Shown here: piece by piece, positions 35,505 through 44,613 of the stretch
Numbering within the stretch: the stretch's first letter is position 1
Layout: the number at the start of each line of letters is the position of its first letter
Assembly: GCA_937876985.1 (NCBI GenBank)
Contig: CALEFT010000016.1
Coordinates: 1 to 53,276, forward strand
DNA from: an uncultured Clostridia bacterium
GTDB taxonomy: Bacteria > Bacillota > Clostridia > Saccharofermentanales > Saccharofermentanaceae
Direction: 5' to 3'
Length of the DNA: 53,276 nucleotides
Translations under genes and position numbers: made by a program
Notes under the pieces: generated by a model
The model's database searches: none
What the model was told of the DNA's origin: nothing
The model's input: the letters and a program-made list of their open reading frames with translations, nothing else

Positions 35505-36836
35505 TTACTCTTCATCAGAGCGATTCTTATTACGTAGGAAGAAGCGAATCGGTGTTCCCTCGAAGCCAAAATTCTTACGAATCTGATTCTCTAGGTATCT
35601 CTCGTAGGAGAAATGCGATAGCTCCTTGTCGTTTACGAATAGTGCGAAGGTTGGTGGATTAGTCGCAACCTGTGTGCCGTAGTAGATTTTCAAATGGCGT
35701 CCCTTGTCCTGTGGAGTAGGAACCATTGCCACGGCTTCGTTAAGCATGTCGTTAAATACTCCCGTCTTAAGACGACGGCCTGCTTGCTCGTGTACCTCCG
35801 TGATGGTCTTAAAGAGCTTATCTACTCTTTGTCCCGTCTTCGCAGAAATGAAGATAATTGGAGCATAGTCCATAAAGGAGAAGCGGTCCTTCATTATTCT
35901 CGTCATCGCCTCGAGCGTACCTGTTTCCTTGTCGATTAGGTCCCACTTGTTGATTGCGAAGATACAAGCTTTGCCTGCGTTATGTGCAATTCCTGCAACC
36001 TTTGTGTCCTGTTCCGTGACTCCAACTGTGGCATCGATTAGGATTACGCAGACGCTTGCCTTTTCGATAGAGGACAGGGCTCTAACCATTGAGTATTTCT
36101 CGATGGCGTCCTCGATTTTGCCCTTTTTGCGCATGCCGGCGGTGTCTACGATTGTGAACTTGCCATACTCATTCTCAACATAGGAGTCGATGGAGTCGCG
36201 AGTTGTGCCCGGCACGTCGGATACGATGGAGCGATTCTCGCCAGTCATCTTGTTCGTGAGCGAGGACTTGCCCGCATTTGGCTTACCGATGAGTGCTACC
36301 TTGATTGTCTCGCTGTCGTTATCCTCCTCGTCCTCTGCTGGGAAGTTCTCGAAAATCGCGTCGAGCAAATCACCTATTCCGAGTCTATGTGAAGCCGAGA
36401 TTGGAATTACGTCACCGAGAGCTAAGTTATAGAACTCATATATCTCTGGAGGCGGATTACCAACATGGTCTACCTTGTTTACTGCAACGACTACTGGGCG
36501 ATGCGCCTTGCGAAGCATTACTGCAATTTCCTCGTCAGCAGCAGTTAGGCCTGACTTGATGTCGCACATGAACAAAATTACATCCGCTGTCTCGATGGCA
36601 ATCTCTGCCTGAAGTCTCATGCCCTGCAAAATCTGGTCGCCGTTCTCTGGCTCGATTCCGCCTGTATCAATCATGACAAATTCACGCTCACGCCAAGTCG
36701 CGTTCGCATAGATTCTGTCACGCGTAACGCCTGGTGTGTCATGTACAATGGAGATTCTCTCTCCATACAACGTATTAAAAAGCGAAGACTTTCCAACATT
36801 AGGTCTTCCTACTATCGCTACTACTGGTTTACTCAT
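35505..36836 (-). CDS. der: Der (EngA), double-GTPase ribosome assembly factor
   Basis: A 443-residue protein with two GTPase domains and a KH-like C-terminal domain. The first has GRPNVGKSS at 10-18 and DTGGIE (G3). The second has GKPNAGKSS near residue 187, DTAGMRKKGK (G3) and NKWD (G4). It is essential for 50S subunit maturation. The length is close to that of Bacillus Der (436). It follows the DUF512 gene 67 bases downstream on the same strand, an arrangement commonly seen in Clostridia. Confidence 0.97.
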   Translation of the reverse strand: MSKPVVAIVGRPNVGKSSLFNTLYGERISIVHDTPGVTRDRIYANATWREREFVMIDTGGIEPENGDQILQGMRLQAEIAIETADVILFMCDIKSGLTAADEEIAVMLRKAHRPVVVAVNKVDHVGNPPPEIYEFYNLALGDVIPISASHRLGIGDLLDAIFENFPAEDEEDNDSETIKVALIGKPNAGKSSLTNKMTGENRSIVSDVPGTTRDSIDSYVENEYGKFTIVDTAGMRKKGKIEDAIEKYSMVRALSSIEKASVCVILIDATVGVTEQDTKVAGIAHNAGKACIFAINKWDLIDKETGTLEAMTRIMKDRFSFMDYAPIIFISAKTGQRVDKLFKTITEVHEQAGRRLKTGVFNDMLNEAVAMVPTPQDKGRHLKIYYGTQVATNPPTFALFVNDKELSHFSYERYLENQIRKNFGFEGTPIRFFLRNKNRSDEE

Positions 36837-36903
36837 TCTTTTGCCACCTCTTACATATCTACAATATCATCGACTTATTACCTACTTAATGTCTACTGAA
36901 TAT

Positions 36904-38349
36904 CTACTTTCTTCTTGGTCCTTTGCCAAGACCAGTTTTCTTTATGTATCGTCTGTCTAGCTTTGTGAACAAATCCTCCACAGATTTTCTTACAAGGACC
37001 TCTACATTAAGGCTATTTCCAAAGTCCATCAAGGTCATGTCGTCTAAGAAAATATCCTCATCAGCCTTAAGAGAATTACTCGATATCAAAATCAAATCAG
37101 GTCTATCACCCGTCTTCTCTATCCTCTCCGAAACACACGCCAAAATATCGCCACCCGTGAGAAGTCCTGTTACAGTAATACTCTCGCCGAAGAAATTATT
37201 CTTCACAGCAATCGCCTCATAATCGATACTATATATCTCATCAAGCTTAGCCTTGTACTCCTGATGGAAGCGTTGCGCATCAGTTCCAGTAATCTCCCAC
37301 ACAAGCTGACGCTGCTGTCCTTCCTTAATTTCCTTAGAACCGAAGAATGCAAATCTGGATTTTGCTACTGCGCCACCTTTGGCACTTCTTCGCTCGATTT
37401 CTCTATCCATCGTCGCCTTAAAGTCTGCGATGATGCCGACGCCATTTTCGAGCTGGGGGTAGTCCTCGTATGCCTCATCCTCTGGGAGCTCTCTATTCGC
37501 GCGCAAGTAGAACTCGTCTGCTGCATAAAGTAATCTTGTGCCTCTTTCTTCCTCGAAAAGCTTCTGGTACTTCTCAACAATCTCTAGTACCTTCGCTGCA
37601 CTTTGCTCATCGTATGCTTTAAGCTTAGGAAGGTTATTCTCGTCTCTAAATTTTGTTAATCCTACAGGAACTACTGCAATCGACTTAACGTTGTCGCCTA
37701 GTGTCGCCAAATCCTCAATAGAAGAAATCAGTTCTTCTCCGTCATTAATCCCTGGACAAAGAACAAATTGACAATTTATCTCGAGACCCGCCTCCTTGAT
37801 TCTTAGAAGTCTGTCCATAATGTTTCCAGCAAATCTGTTATTTAACATCTCGCATCTAAGACTCGGATTTGTGGTGTGTACGGATACATTTATCGGAGAT
37901 AGTCTATAAGAAAGCATTCTCTCGAATTCGTCATCATTTAGGTTAGTAAGAGTAACATAGTTTCCTGTAAGAAAACTCATTCTAGCGTCATCATCTCTGA
38001 AATATAAGGTCTCGCGCATATTCGCTGGAAGCTGACGAATAAAACAGAAAACACAATTATTGTGGCAGCTAGAGCACTTGTCCATCAGCGGCTCTTCAAA
38101 AATAAGGCCCATGTTCTCATCATCGTCCTTCTCTACCTCGACTTCTTGCTCAACACCTTCGTCAGCTACATAGAAGCGGAGCTTAAGCTCATTATCCATA
38201 ATTCTCATGCGATAATCAAAGACGTCACGGATTAGCTCGCCATTAATTGCAATCAAAACATCACCAGGCTTCACGCCTAGCTCCTCTGCAATGCTGCCCT
38301 GCTCGACACCAGCAACCTTGTTATAAATCATGTAATCCTTGATACTCAA
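36904..38349 (-). CDS. DUF512 protein with PDZ and radical-SAM-like domain
   Basis: A 481-residue protein. Residues 8-75 form a PDZ-like domain (VAGVEQGSIAEELGVKPGD, IAINGE). Then comes C92-x2-C95-x3-C99-x2-C102 (KCSSCHNNCVFCF), which matches the iron-sulfur-binding motif of the DUF512 family, and a TIM-barrel-like region with INVSVHTTNPSLR. The substrate is unknown. It lies directly upstream of der. The repeat word CTCGAAAAGC occurs at 37552-37561, encoding KLFE. Confidence 0.85.
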   Translation of the reverse strand: MSIKDYMIYNKVAGVEQGSIAEELGVKPGDVLIAINGELIRDVFDYRMRIMDNELKLRFYVADEGVEQEVEVEKDDDENMGLIFEEPLMDKCSSCHNNCVFCFIRQLPANMRETLYFRDDDARMSFLTGNYVTLTNLNDDEFERMLSYRLSPINVSVHTTNPSLRCEMLNNRFAGNIMDRLLRIKEAGLEINCQFVLCPGINDGEELISSIEDLATLGDNVKSIAVVPVGLTKFRDENNLPKLKAYDEQSAAKVLEIVEKYQKLFEEERGTRLLYAADEFYLRANRELPEDEAYEDYPQLENGVGIIADFKATMDREIERRSAKGGAVAKSRFAFFGSKEIKEGQQRQLVWEITGTDAQRFHQEYKAKLDEIYSIDYEAIAVKNNFFGESITVTGLLTGGDILACVSERIEKTGDRPDLILISSNSLKADEDIFLDDMTLMDFGNSLNVEVLVRKSVEDLFTKLDRRYIKKTGLGKGPRRK

Positions 38350-38431
38350 GCAAATCTCCTATAAAGCAACGCTTGGCACGACACATGCCCCACGCCTACC
38401 CTAATAACTTCAATAAATATTTCTAGTAAAA

Positions 38432-38465
38432 AAGCAGTGCCGATTTATAAAATCTACACTGCCTT
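38432..38465 (-). terminator. Terminator after rpmF
   Basis: AAGCAGTG at 38432-38439 pairs with CACTGCCTT at 38457-38465; an inner stem GATTT/AAATC lies in the loop. On the minus strand, TTTTTTAC follows. It lies about 26 bases after the rpmF stop. Confidence 0.8.
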
Positions 38466-38491
38466 CTAAGTAGCTTTGTCAATCTATTTGA

Positions 38492-38677
38492 TTACGCTTC
38501 CTCACCCATTGCTACGATCTCTTTGCCGTCGAGGTATCCGCAACTCTTGCAAACCTTACGACGAAGCATCTTAGCATGACACTGTGGGCACTCTACGAAT
38601 CCAGGCACGCTGAGCTTCCATGCACTTCTGTGACGAGAAGTTCTTGCCTTTGACCACTTACGCTTAGGATGTGCCAT
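38492..38677 (-). CDS. rpmF: 50S ribosomal protein L32
   Basis: A 61-residue protein starting MAHPKRKWSKARTSRHRSAWKL, with zinc-binding CPQC and CKSC pairs, as in the zinc-containing form of L32. The start at MAHPKR has GGAGG about 10 bases upstream. Reading could continue upstream in frame to 38785, but that stretch contains the promoter-proximal leader and has no L32 character. It is preceded by its own promoter and a small leader hairpin. The DUF177 (YceD) gene that usually precedes rpmF is absent here. Confidence 0.95.
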   Translation of the reverse strand: MAHPKRKWSKARTSRHRSAWKLSVPGFVECPQCHAKMLRRKVCKSCGYLDGKEIVAMGEEA

Positions 38678-38704
38678 ATTGTTTCCACCTCCGTTTTCTT
38701 CAAG

Positions 38705-38720
38705 ACCTACAATGGTAGGT
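38705..38720 (-). promoter_or_regulatory. Leader hairpin upstream of the rpmF ribosome site
   Basis: ACCTAC-AATG-GTAGGT forms a 6-bp perfect stem, about 20 bases upstream of the GGAGG of rpmF. It could be an autoregulatory or stability element; I have no direct evidence. Confidence 0.35.
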
Positions 38721-38796
38721 TCATTTATATTCTTCGCGCTTCTTCTAGAGAAATTTGCCTCTCTCGAAAAGCGTTCTTGTCGCATATCGCTTGAAG

Positions 38797-38825
38797 ATAT
38801 TACACCAAGACATGATATTTTGCAA
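38797..38825 (-). promoter_or_regulatory. rpmF promoter
   Basis: On the minus strand, -35 TTGCAA (38820-38825), a 17-bp spacer and -10 TAATAT (38797-38802) preceded by TG (extended -10). The resulting leader is about 110 bases and contains the repeat word CTCGAAAAGC (38763-38772). Confidence 0.65.
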
Positions 38826-38910
38826 GTATTATTTTGATAAATATCTTGCTTTTCGAATAAAAGGCTAAGAATACTCTTAGAAGTTCGTATTCTATACCAT
38901 AATCAAGAAA

Positions 38911-41283
38911 TTATCCATACCTTTCTGACATTACCGTGCTAGCCCTATCCTGAATATATTCCGCTACCTCTAAAGCCGTTCTATCTCCATAGAAATAGGC
39001 ATTGGCTTCCTCGAGGACGATGGTTGTTACTTCATCATTTACAATGCGAATGGAATTTATCGAATTGACAATATCATAATATAAATCTCTACAAGTATCA
39101 TATCTAGGATCATCCATATACTCCGATGTTTGTGTATTCCAGCATTCGTCTAATTCACTTGATAACACCGGAAAAGACACACGGGAAAACACTTCTTGCA
39201 TATCAGAATCAAAACCTCTTCTAATGAATTCCCAAGCTTCATCAGGACAATTACAATCAGTCGTAATTGCAAATGTATAGTTTGGTCTTGCACCAATAAT
39301 AGACTCATCACTTGTTGGAATACCAATATGTGTAATATTTTCCCACGCCAAATATGGTTTATCATAAAACAAGCCTATCCCCGAAATCATTAGGTCAAAT
39401 GATGCAAAAGAATTATTACCTGGGGCAACGCCGATCCACTCTGAATAGTGATTATAATTTATCCATTCCAACATATTTATAAACTCTGGTGAGTTGAAGC
39501 GTACCTCTCCTGTGTCAATGTTGAAAAATTCGTTTATTCTATATTCAAATATGTACTCTAGAAAAGCTGTTTTTTCTTCAAAGCCAGACCATGACATTCC
39601 ATCATATCCGCTTTGAGAAGCAATTTCATTGTAACTTGAATAATCTATATTATCCAGATTCTCTACATCGTTCTCAGAACCATCGATTAATACAGTGTCA
39701 ATGTAGTAATTTGTAAAAATACTATAGATTTCATCACCTGCTACTTCATAAAACCATGGCACCAGGCTATTTGACAAATCTTCCTCGACATAATCTGTTA
39801 AATCTATCAGATATTCTGAAGATATTAATTCTCCAAAACTAATTTCACCAGTAGAAACGATGATATCTGGTCCTTCACCGCTTATGTGGGACAATGCAAC
39901 GCTATCGAGCAATTCCTGTTGTAATAGTGGCAATGCTTCGTAATACTCTTCTGAATAATCCAAATACCCAGAACCATAATCAATCGTCTCGATATAGTAT
40001 TCGTCGTTATTGATATTAAAGTCTTTTATCAGATATGTAAAAATCGGATCAGAATCAATCCCTACTCCCGCTAAAGTAATAATTTCTCTATTTGCATATG
40101 GATCCACTTCTGTAGGAGTTGCTACACATAATAATCTTCCGCTCATTATAGCATCATCCCCATAGAAAATAATTTGACCATTATCGTTTACCACAAATTT
40201 AGTAGGGATACATAAACACGGCTCATCAAGAAAGTTTATAACCTCATATTCCGAACCATCCGTAATCCCGTAGAATAATATTCTGTTAGATTCCATAGCG
40301 TCTTTATACAGAATGCCATCGCATTCTTCTATATAGAAAATACACCTAACATCAACCATATTATCTGGAAGCAAAATATCGTTGGCTTCGTTTCTCTCAA
40401 GATGATCACTAAGAGTACGAAGTACTACTCTAAACCCACTTGTATCCTCATCAAACATACTATCTACAATATGTAATTCTCCATTTCGAGAGAAAACGGC
40501 TTCTGGACATATTCCTGACCATATTGCTTCAGAAATCAGATTTCCCTCTAAATCCAATTCAAATATATGTTCGGTAAAAAATTCATCACTTGTCCAAACA
40601 TAAATTCTTTCAGTATCATAATGGACAATACTCAAATGATTCCCAGACTCAATAGATAACTTAGTGTTTGATAATAGATTTCCTGTCGAATCAAACTTAA
40701 GATCGTAGAAATTCTCCGTTCTAGTCTCATTATTACCATTACAAACGATAACATGTATATTGTCTTCTCTATCAACTTGAATTAAAGGATATTTGTATGA
40801 ATATCCTTGAACTTCATCTAAATCAACAGAAGCTACTACATTACCTTCAAAATCAAAGATTCGTAGCAACTTCCTCATTACACACACATTGCCATTCTCG
40901 TCAACAGGCATTAATCCAACCGTAGATGTTTCATAGAATGTTTCTTCGTCAAAAATCTCTTCGGCCTGTCTAATTTCAGCATTAGTTCCAAATATAACAC
41001 TCGCATAATAATCCGAACCAAAAACTGAATACCTATAATACGTTTCATCACAACCTTCAATTTCTAAATCTAGTTCATAACTCTCATATGTGTAGAATTC
41101 TGATGCATTGAAACCGTCCACACTAGGCATTGGTAATAGCGTTGTAGAAAAAGCTTCGGTCATAATAGCAGTAGTATCTGTATTGGAAATATCCGCTTCG
41201 TCTAACTTCTTGCATGATAGCTGAAGGCATACAAGAGAGAAAATAAGTGGTAATGCCATGATTTTTATCAGTTTCTTCGACAT
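38911..41283 (-). CDS. Secreted solute-binding lipoprotein with N-terminal beta-propeller-like region
   Basis: About 790 residues from the chosen ATG. It begins with a signal peptide ending LQLSC (C24), a slightly atypical lipobox. Residues of about 90-400 are a repetitive beta-rich, aromatic-rich region like a propeller (repeated strands such as VVASVDLDE, NLISEAIW). The C-terminal half resembles family 1 extracellular solute-binding proteins (GPDIIVSTGEISFGELIS, PDEAWEFIRRGF). Reading could extend 44 codons upstream, but that stretch has no coding character. Ribosome site weak. No permease or ATPase is adjacent, so the partner is unknown. Its composition is more AT-rich than the genes around it. 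Lipoproteins of this plan occur in Lachnospiraceae. Confidence 0.65.
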   Translation of the reverse strand: MSKKLIKIMALPLIFSLVCLQLSCKKLDEADISNTDTTAIMTEAFSTTLLPMPSVDGFNASEFYTYESYELDLEIEGCDETYYRYSVFGSDYYASVIFGTNAEIRQAEEIFDEETFYETSTVGLMPVDENGNVCVMRKLLRIFDFEGNVVASVDLDEVQGYSYKYPLIQVDREDNIHVIVCNGNNETRTENFYDLKFDSTGNLLSNTKLSIESGNHLSIVHYDTERIYVWTSDEFFTEHIFELDLEGNLISEAIWSGICPEAVFSRNGELHIVDSMFDEDTSGFRVVLRTLSDHLERNEANDILLPDNMVDVRCIFYIEECDGILYKDAMESNRILFYGITDGSEYEVINFLDEPCLCIPTKFVVNDNGQIIFYGDDAIMSGRLLCVATPTEVDPYANREIITLAGVGIDSDPIFTYLIKDFNINNDEYYIETIDYGSGYLDYSEEYYEALPLLQQELLDSVALSHISGEGPDIIVSTGEISFGELISSEYLIDLTDYVEEDLSNSLVPWFYEVAGDEIYSIFTNYYIDTVLIDGSENDVENLDNIDYSSYNEIASQSGYDGMSWSGFEEKTAFLEYIFEYRINEFFNIDTGEVRFNSPEFINMLEWINYNHYSEWIGVAPGNNSFASFDLMISGIGLFYDKPYLAWENITHIGIPTSDESIIGARPNYTFAITTDCNCPDEAWEFIRRGFDSDMQEVFSRVSFPVLSSELDECWNTQTSEYMDDPRYDTCRDLYYDIVNSINSIRIVNDEVTTIVLEEANAYFYGDRTALEVAEYIQDRASTVMSERYG

Positions 41284-41482
41284 ATATTTACCAACATTAA
41301 CAATTGCACAAGCGTCTCTAATTATCTTTATAAGTAATTTTATGTGATACCGTTTGATATTGCAAGTATGTATAAAAGTTTGCAAAATCCAGCTCGAAGC
41401 ACCTCTAAGTAGCAAGAAAAAAGTATTCCCAAAACAGCAAAAAGCTCATTTAGGATTCCTACTACTATCTACACATATCAAA

Positions 41483-41875
41483 TCAAATAAATGTATATTT
41501 GACGCAAGCCTTTTCGCTGGTGCCGCCTAAGATGTATTCAATTCTAAGTTCACGAGAAAGAGCTGATGGTAGGTTGAGCACCTCGGTGATTGTTTCGAAA
41601 TCGAACTCGCCATAGACGGTCTTGATTTTGCCCTTCTTTACAGCACCTACGCAGAAAGAATACTCGCCTTGAATGTTTTTGCTAGTTCTCTTGTTCATGA
41701 GCGTCTTGGTTTCTGCGTTATATTCAACGACGTAGTTCGTATTCTCGCCGTCTTCCTTAATATCGTATTCAAATCTGAAATTATCGCCGTCTTGTGTATA
41801 GCGCGTTTCGATTTCTGTATCGTCTACCATGTCCGAACAGAAAATCATCTTTTGAATTCTTGTTTCCTTACTCAT
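41483..41875 (-). CDS. DUF1934/YwiB-like small beta-barrel protein
   Basis: A 130-residue protein that resembles the DUF1934 (YwiB) family: strands with YTQDGDNFRFEYDI, YVVEYNAETKTLMNKR and the end FETITEVLNL...LRIEYILGGTSE. The fold is calycin-like and no catalytic residues are evident. The function is unknown. It follows murI 14 bases downstream on the same strand. Confidence 0.55.
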   Translation of the reverse strand: MSKETRIQKMIFCSDMVDDTEIETRYTQDGDNFRFEYDIKEDGENTNYVVEYNAETKTLMNKRTSKNIQGEYSFCVGAVKKGKIKTVYGEFDFETITEVLNLPSALSRELRIEYILGGTSEKACVKYTFI

Positions 41876-41889
41876 ATTTATCCTCCAGA

Positions 41890-42723
41890 TTAGATTAATT
41901 CGTCTACATGACGAGTGCCTGATGGCCTGCCACCGCCGAGGAAAGGCGACGCAATATCCTCGAAGCTTAATGGATTGTCACTTGTAAAAAAGCTCTGTGT
42001 CGGCTTATGTCCAGAACTAGAATCCTCCGCTTCCATGTCGTGAAGTGAGAGAATTGAGCTTACCTTTGCTGCAACGCTTTTGCCCGCGTTAATCAAGGTT
42101 ACGCCCTCTCCCATTTCTTCTTGAATGACTTTGGTTAGAAGTGGATAGTGAGTGCAACCTAGTACGAGAGTGTCTACACCTGCCTCCTTAAGCTCACTTA
42201 GATATTCCTTGGCTGCAAGTCTTGCAATATCGTTATCCCAGAAGCCTTCTTCTGCAAGCGACACAAATAGCGGACAAGCCTTGCTATGAATCTTAGGCTC
42301 TCTAATACCAAGTGCTGCTGCTTCCTTAATTACCGCCTGACGATATACGTCGCTTGCGATTGTCGCCTTGGTCGCGATAATTCCGATCTTGCCATTTCGT
42401 GTAGCCTTGGCTGCCTCTCTTGCACCAGGAGTAATTACTTCTACAACAGGAATGTCACAATTTGCTAAGACCTCCTTATATGCGTGTGCACTTGCCGTAT
42501 TACACGCAATCACAATGAGCTTAACGTCCTGCGACAACAAAAATCTAGTATCCTCAAGCGAATACTTTACGATCGTGTCATGTGATTTTGTTCCATATGG
42601 CGCTCTACCGTTGTCACCAAAATACACCGTGCTCTCATTAGGAAGCTGATTCCATATCTCTCTAAGCACAGTAAGTCCTCCGATACCAGAATCGAAAACA
42701 CCTATCGCCCTATTGTCACTCAT
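41890..42723 (-). CDS. murI: Glutamate racemase
   Basis: A 277-residue enzyme supplying D-glutamate for peptidoglycan. Motifs: IGVFDSGIGGLTVLR (residues 7-21), DNGRAPYGTKS (37-47), and the two catalytic cysteines C74 (ACNTAS) and C190 (LGCTHYP). The length matches the family. Its ATG overlaps the stop of the upstream pseudouridine synthase gene by four bases (ATGA), so it is translationally coupled. Confidence 0.95.
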   Translation of the reverse strand: MSDNRAIGVFDSGIGGLTVLREIWNQLPNESTVYFGDNGRAPYGTKSHDTIVKYSLEDTRFLLSQDVKLIVIACNTASAHAYKEVLANCDIPVVEVITPGAREAAKATRNGKIGIIATKATIASDVYRQAVIKEAAALGIREPKIHSKACPLFVSLAEEGFWDNDIARLAAKEYLSELKEAGVDTLVLGCTHYPLLTKVIQEEMGEGVTLINAGKSVAAKVSSILSLHDMEAEDSSSGHKPTQSFFTSDNPLSFEDIASPFLGGGRPSGTRHVDELI

Positions 42724-43826
42724 CTTTTGCTTCCTCCTCGTCTGCCTTGGCTCCTTGCTCCCTCTCGCATAGCACCGCTTCCTGGGCGTCTTACAGAACT
42801 CTTGCTAAAAGCCTTCGCGAATTGATTCATATCGATTTCATATCGTGGCTCAATCTCGAAGCTTCTGCCCGACATTCTCTCATGCATATTGTCTCTTGGA
42901 ATTTTCCTAAGAATAAGGCTAGTTGCCCAAAGCTGCTGATAACGGAGTTTCGAACCGTTCTCTTTACGGAAATGGAAATTCTGCTTATTACGACCATAGT
43001 TTCCATCACCAAGAATAGGATGTCCAAGATGTGCAAACTGTGCACGAATCTGATGCATGCGTCCCGTCACAAGCTCTACCTCAATCTCGGATACATCCAT
43101 ACCTTCTGGGCCAACACCATTCCACACGTTAAGCACACGATAGCGCGAAGTAATCGGAAGGTCCCCTGGCTTCTGAACGTCATGCACAAACACACCGTTT
43201 GTCCCCTTCTCTAGAAACGCACTAACTTCCTTCATAATCGCGTCGTCATCACAAATCACACTCTCGCCATAGCTTGGCACGCCAAGAACCAGGCAACGGT
43301 AGCGCTTAATAAGCAAATCATTCTTAAAAAGCTTAATTGCATCCTCAAGCGCATCCTTGTTCTTCGCCATCATCACAAGTCCGCCAGTATTCATATCAAT
43401 TCTGTGACAAAGGTCAATCTCGCTTCGTCCCAAATCGCGTCTAACAATATCAATCAGGCTCTCGTCGCCAACGCCCTTGCCGCCATGCACCGCAAGCCCT
43501 TGTCTCTTATTAACAATTAGCAGGTCGTCCGTCTGCATAACCACCTTGTAGTCATCAGCATCCACGGTCTTCGCCTTGCCATCAGATTTTGCTTCCTTCT
43601 TATTAGATGCTTCGTCACCCTCGAAAAGCGCGTCAGGCAGCCACAACTGAATTTCCTGACCCTCGCTTACGATGATATCGCTGCTAGTACGCTTGCCATC
43701 TACACGAATATCGCGCGAACGCAGAGCCTTCTGCAAAACACTTGGCTTTAATGAAGGAAACTCCATCAAAGAAGCTCTCACGAGCTTACGACCAGACATA
43801 TCTTTATTTACAATAAAACTTCTCAT
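42720..43826 (-). CDS. RluA/RluD-family pseudouridine synthase
   Basis: A protein of about 368 residues. An S4-like domain covers about 5-60 (SGRKLVRASLMEF, RSRDIRVDGKR), followed by an unusually Lys/Glu/Asp-rich linker at about 70-95 and the catalytic domain with CHRIDMNTGGL; D144 is the catalytic aspartate. The C terminus is Arg/Gly-rich. It isomerises uridine in 23S rRNA or tRNA; the target site cannot be assigned. An in-frame ATG 13 codons upstream exists; I chose the later ATG because it fits the family's usual start, but neither has a strong ribosome site. The repeat word at 43620-43629 encodes ALFE. Confidence 0.85.
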   Translation of the reverse strand: MRSFIVNKDMSGRKLVRASLMEFPSLKPSVLQKALRSRDIRVDGKRTSSDIIVSEGQEIQLWLPDALFEGDEASNKKEAKSDGKAKTVDADDYKVVMQTDDLLIVNKRQGLAVHGGKGVGDESLIDIVRRDLGRSEIDLCHRIDMNTGGLVMMAKNKDALEDAIKLFKNDLLIKRYRCLVLGVPSYGESVICDDDAIMKEVSAFLEKGTNGVFVHDVQKPGDLPITSRYRVLNVWNGVGPEGMDVSEIEVELVTGRMHQIRAQFAHLGHPILGDGNYGRNKQNFHFRKENGSKLRYQQLWATSLILRKIPRDNMHERMSGRSFEIEPRYEIDMNQFAKAFSKSSVRRPGSGAMREGARSQGRRGGSKR

Positions 43827-43908
43827 GAATGAGCACCGTTTATCCTTCTTTATTATTACTATCAAAAATGCAACGAAATAGTTACTTTATTGGTTTAACA
43901 AAGTATAT

Positions 43909-43914
43909 TATAAT
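43909..43914 (+). promoter_or_regulatory. Candidate -10 box of the cyclophilin lipoprotein gene
   Basis: TATAAT on the plus strand, about 33 bases upstream of the ATG, but without a good -35. Confidence 0.35.
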
Positions 43915-43946
43915 CAAATTCATAACTATTTACGAGGTCTATAAAA

Positions 43947-44555
43947 ATGAAATTGATAAAGAAACTAATTTGTACTATTTTGGTTATCACGCTTTTCGCG
44001 ATGGTTGGAGGCTGCAAGGATGAAGCAGAATCTGGTCTCGACATCGAGGGAGGCGAGCTTCTAAGCGGACTACACCATGTAGAGATAGAAGTCGAGGGCT
44101 ACGGAGTTATCGCAGTTGAGCTAGACGCAGACGCGGCGCCAATTACGGTTACAAACTTCATCTCGCTTGCAGAAAGCGGCTTCTATGACGGATTAACTTT
44201 CCACAGAATTATTCAGGGCTTCATGATTCAGGGCGGCCAGGCGACAGACGGAACTGTTGTTCCAAATATTACTGGAGAATTCTCTGCTAACGGAATCGAG
44301 AATCCGATTTTGCATGTAAGAGGAGTAATCTCAATGGCTCGTCGCGGTGACAGCATGGATAGCGCGAATTCACAGTTCTTCATCATGCATATGGACGCTC
44401 CACATCTGGATGGACAGTATGCGGCTTTTGGTCATGTAACAAGCGGAATGGAATATGTAGACGCAATTGCATACAACACACCTGTTACAGACAATAATGG
44501 TTCTGTGGCATTAGATAATCAGCCAGTAATCGCAGAAGTTAGAGTAATTGATTAA
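43947..44555 (+). CDS. Cyclophilin-type peptidyl-prolyl isomerase lipoprotein
   Basis: A 202-residue protein with a lipoprotein signal (MKLIKKL...AMVGGC, C23), then a cyclophilin domain: NFISLAESGFYDGLTFHRII with the active-site FHR, then GFMIQGGQ, GVISMARRG and NSQFFIMH. It should accelerate Xaa-Pro isomerisation at the outer face of the membrane. The cyclophilin core is compact but complete. A CGAGG site lies nine bases before the ATG. The adjacent AraC gene begins 58 bases downstream. Confidence 0.88.
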   Translation: MKLIKKLICTILVITLFAMVGGCKDEAESGLDIEGGELLSGLHHVEIEVEGYGVIAVELDADAAPITVTNFISLAESGFYDGLTFHRIIQGFMIQGGQATDGTVVPNITGEFSANGIENPILHVRGVISMARRGDSMDSANSQFFIMHMDAPHLDGQYAAFGHVTSGMEYVDAIAYNTPVTDNNGSVALDNQPVIAEVRVID

Positions 44556-44613
44556 TATAGAAGAATTACGGGGTTAACGTTGAATAGGCGTAAAGGCGTA
44601 AAGGAGGGCAGCA

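Noticed and set aside
38678..38785. Longer N-terminal version of L32
   Set aside because: The extra codons resemble no L32 sequence, the strong ribosome site lies just before MAHPKR, and a promoter and hairpin lie in the leader.
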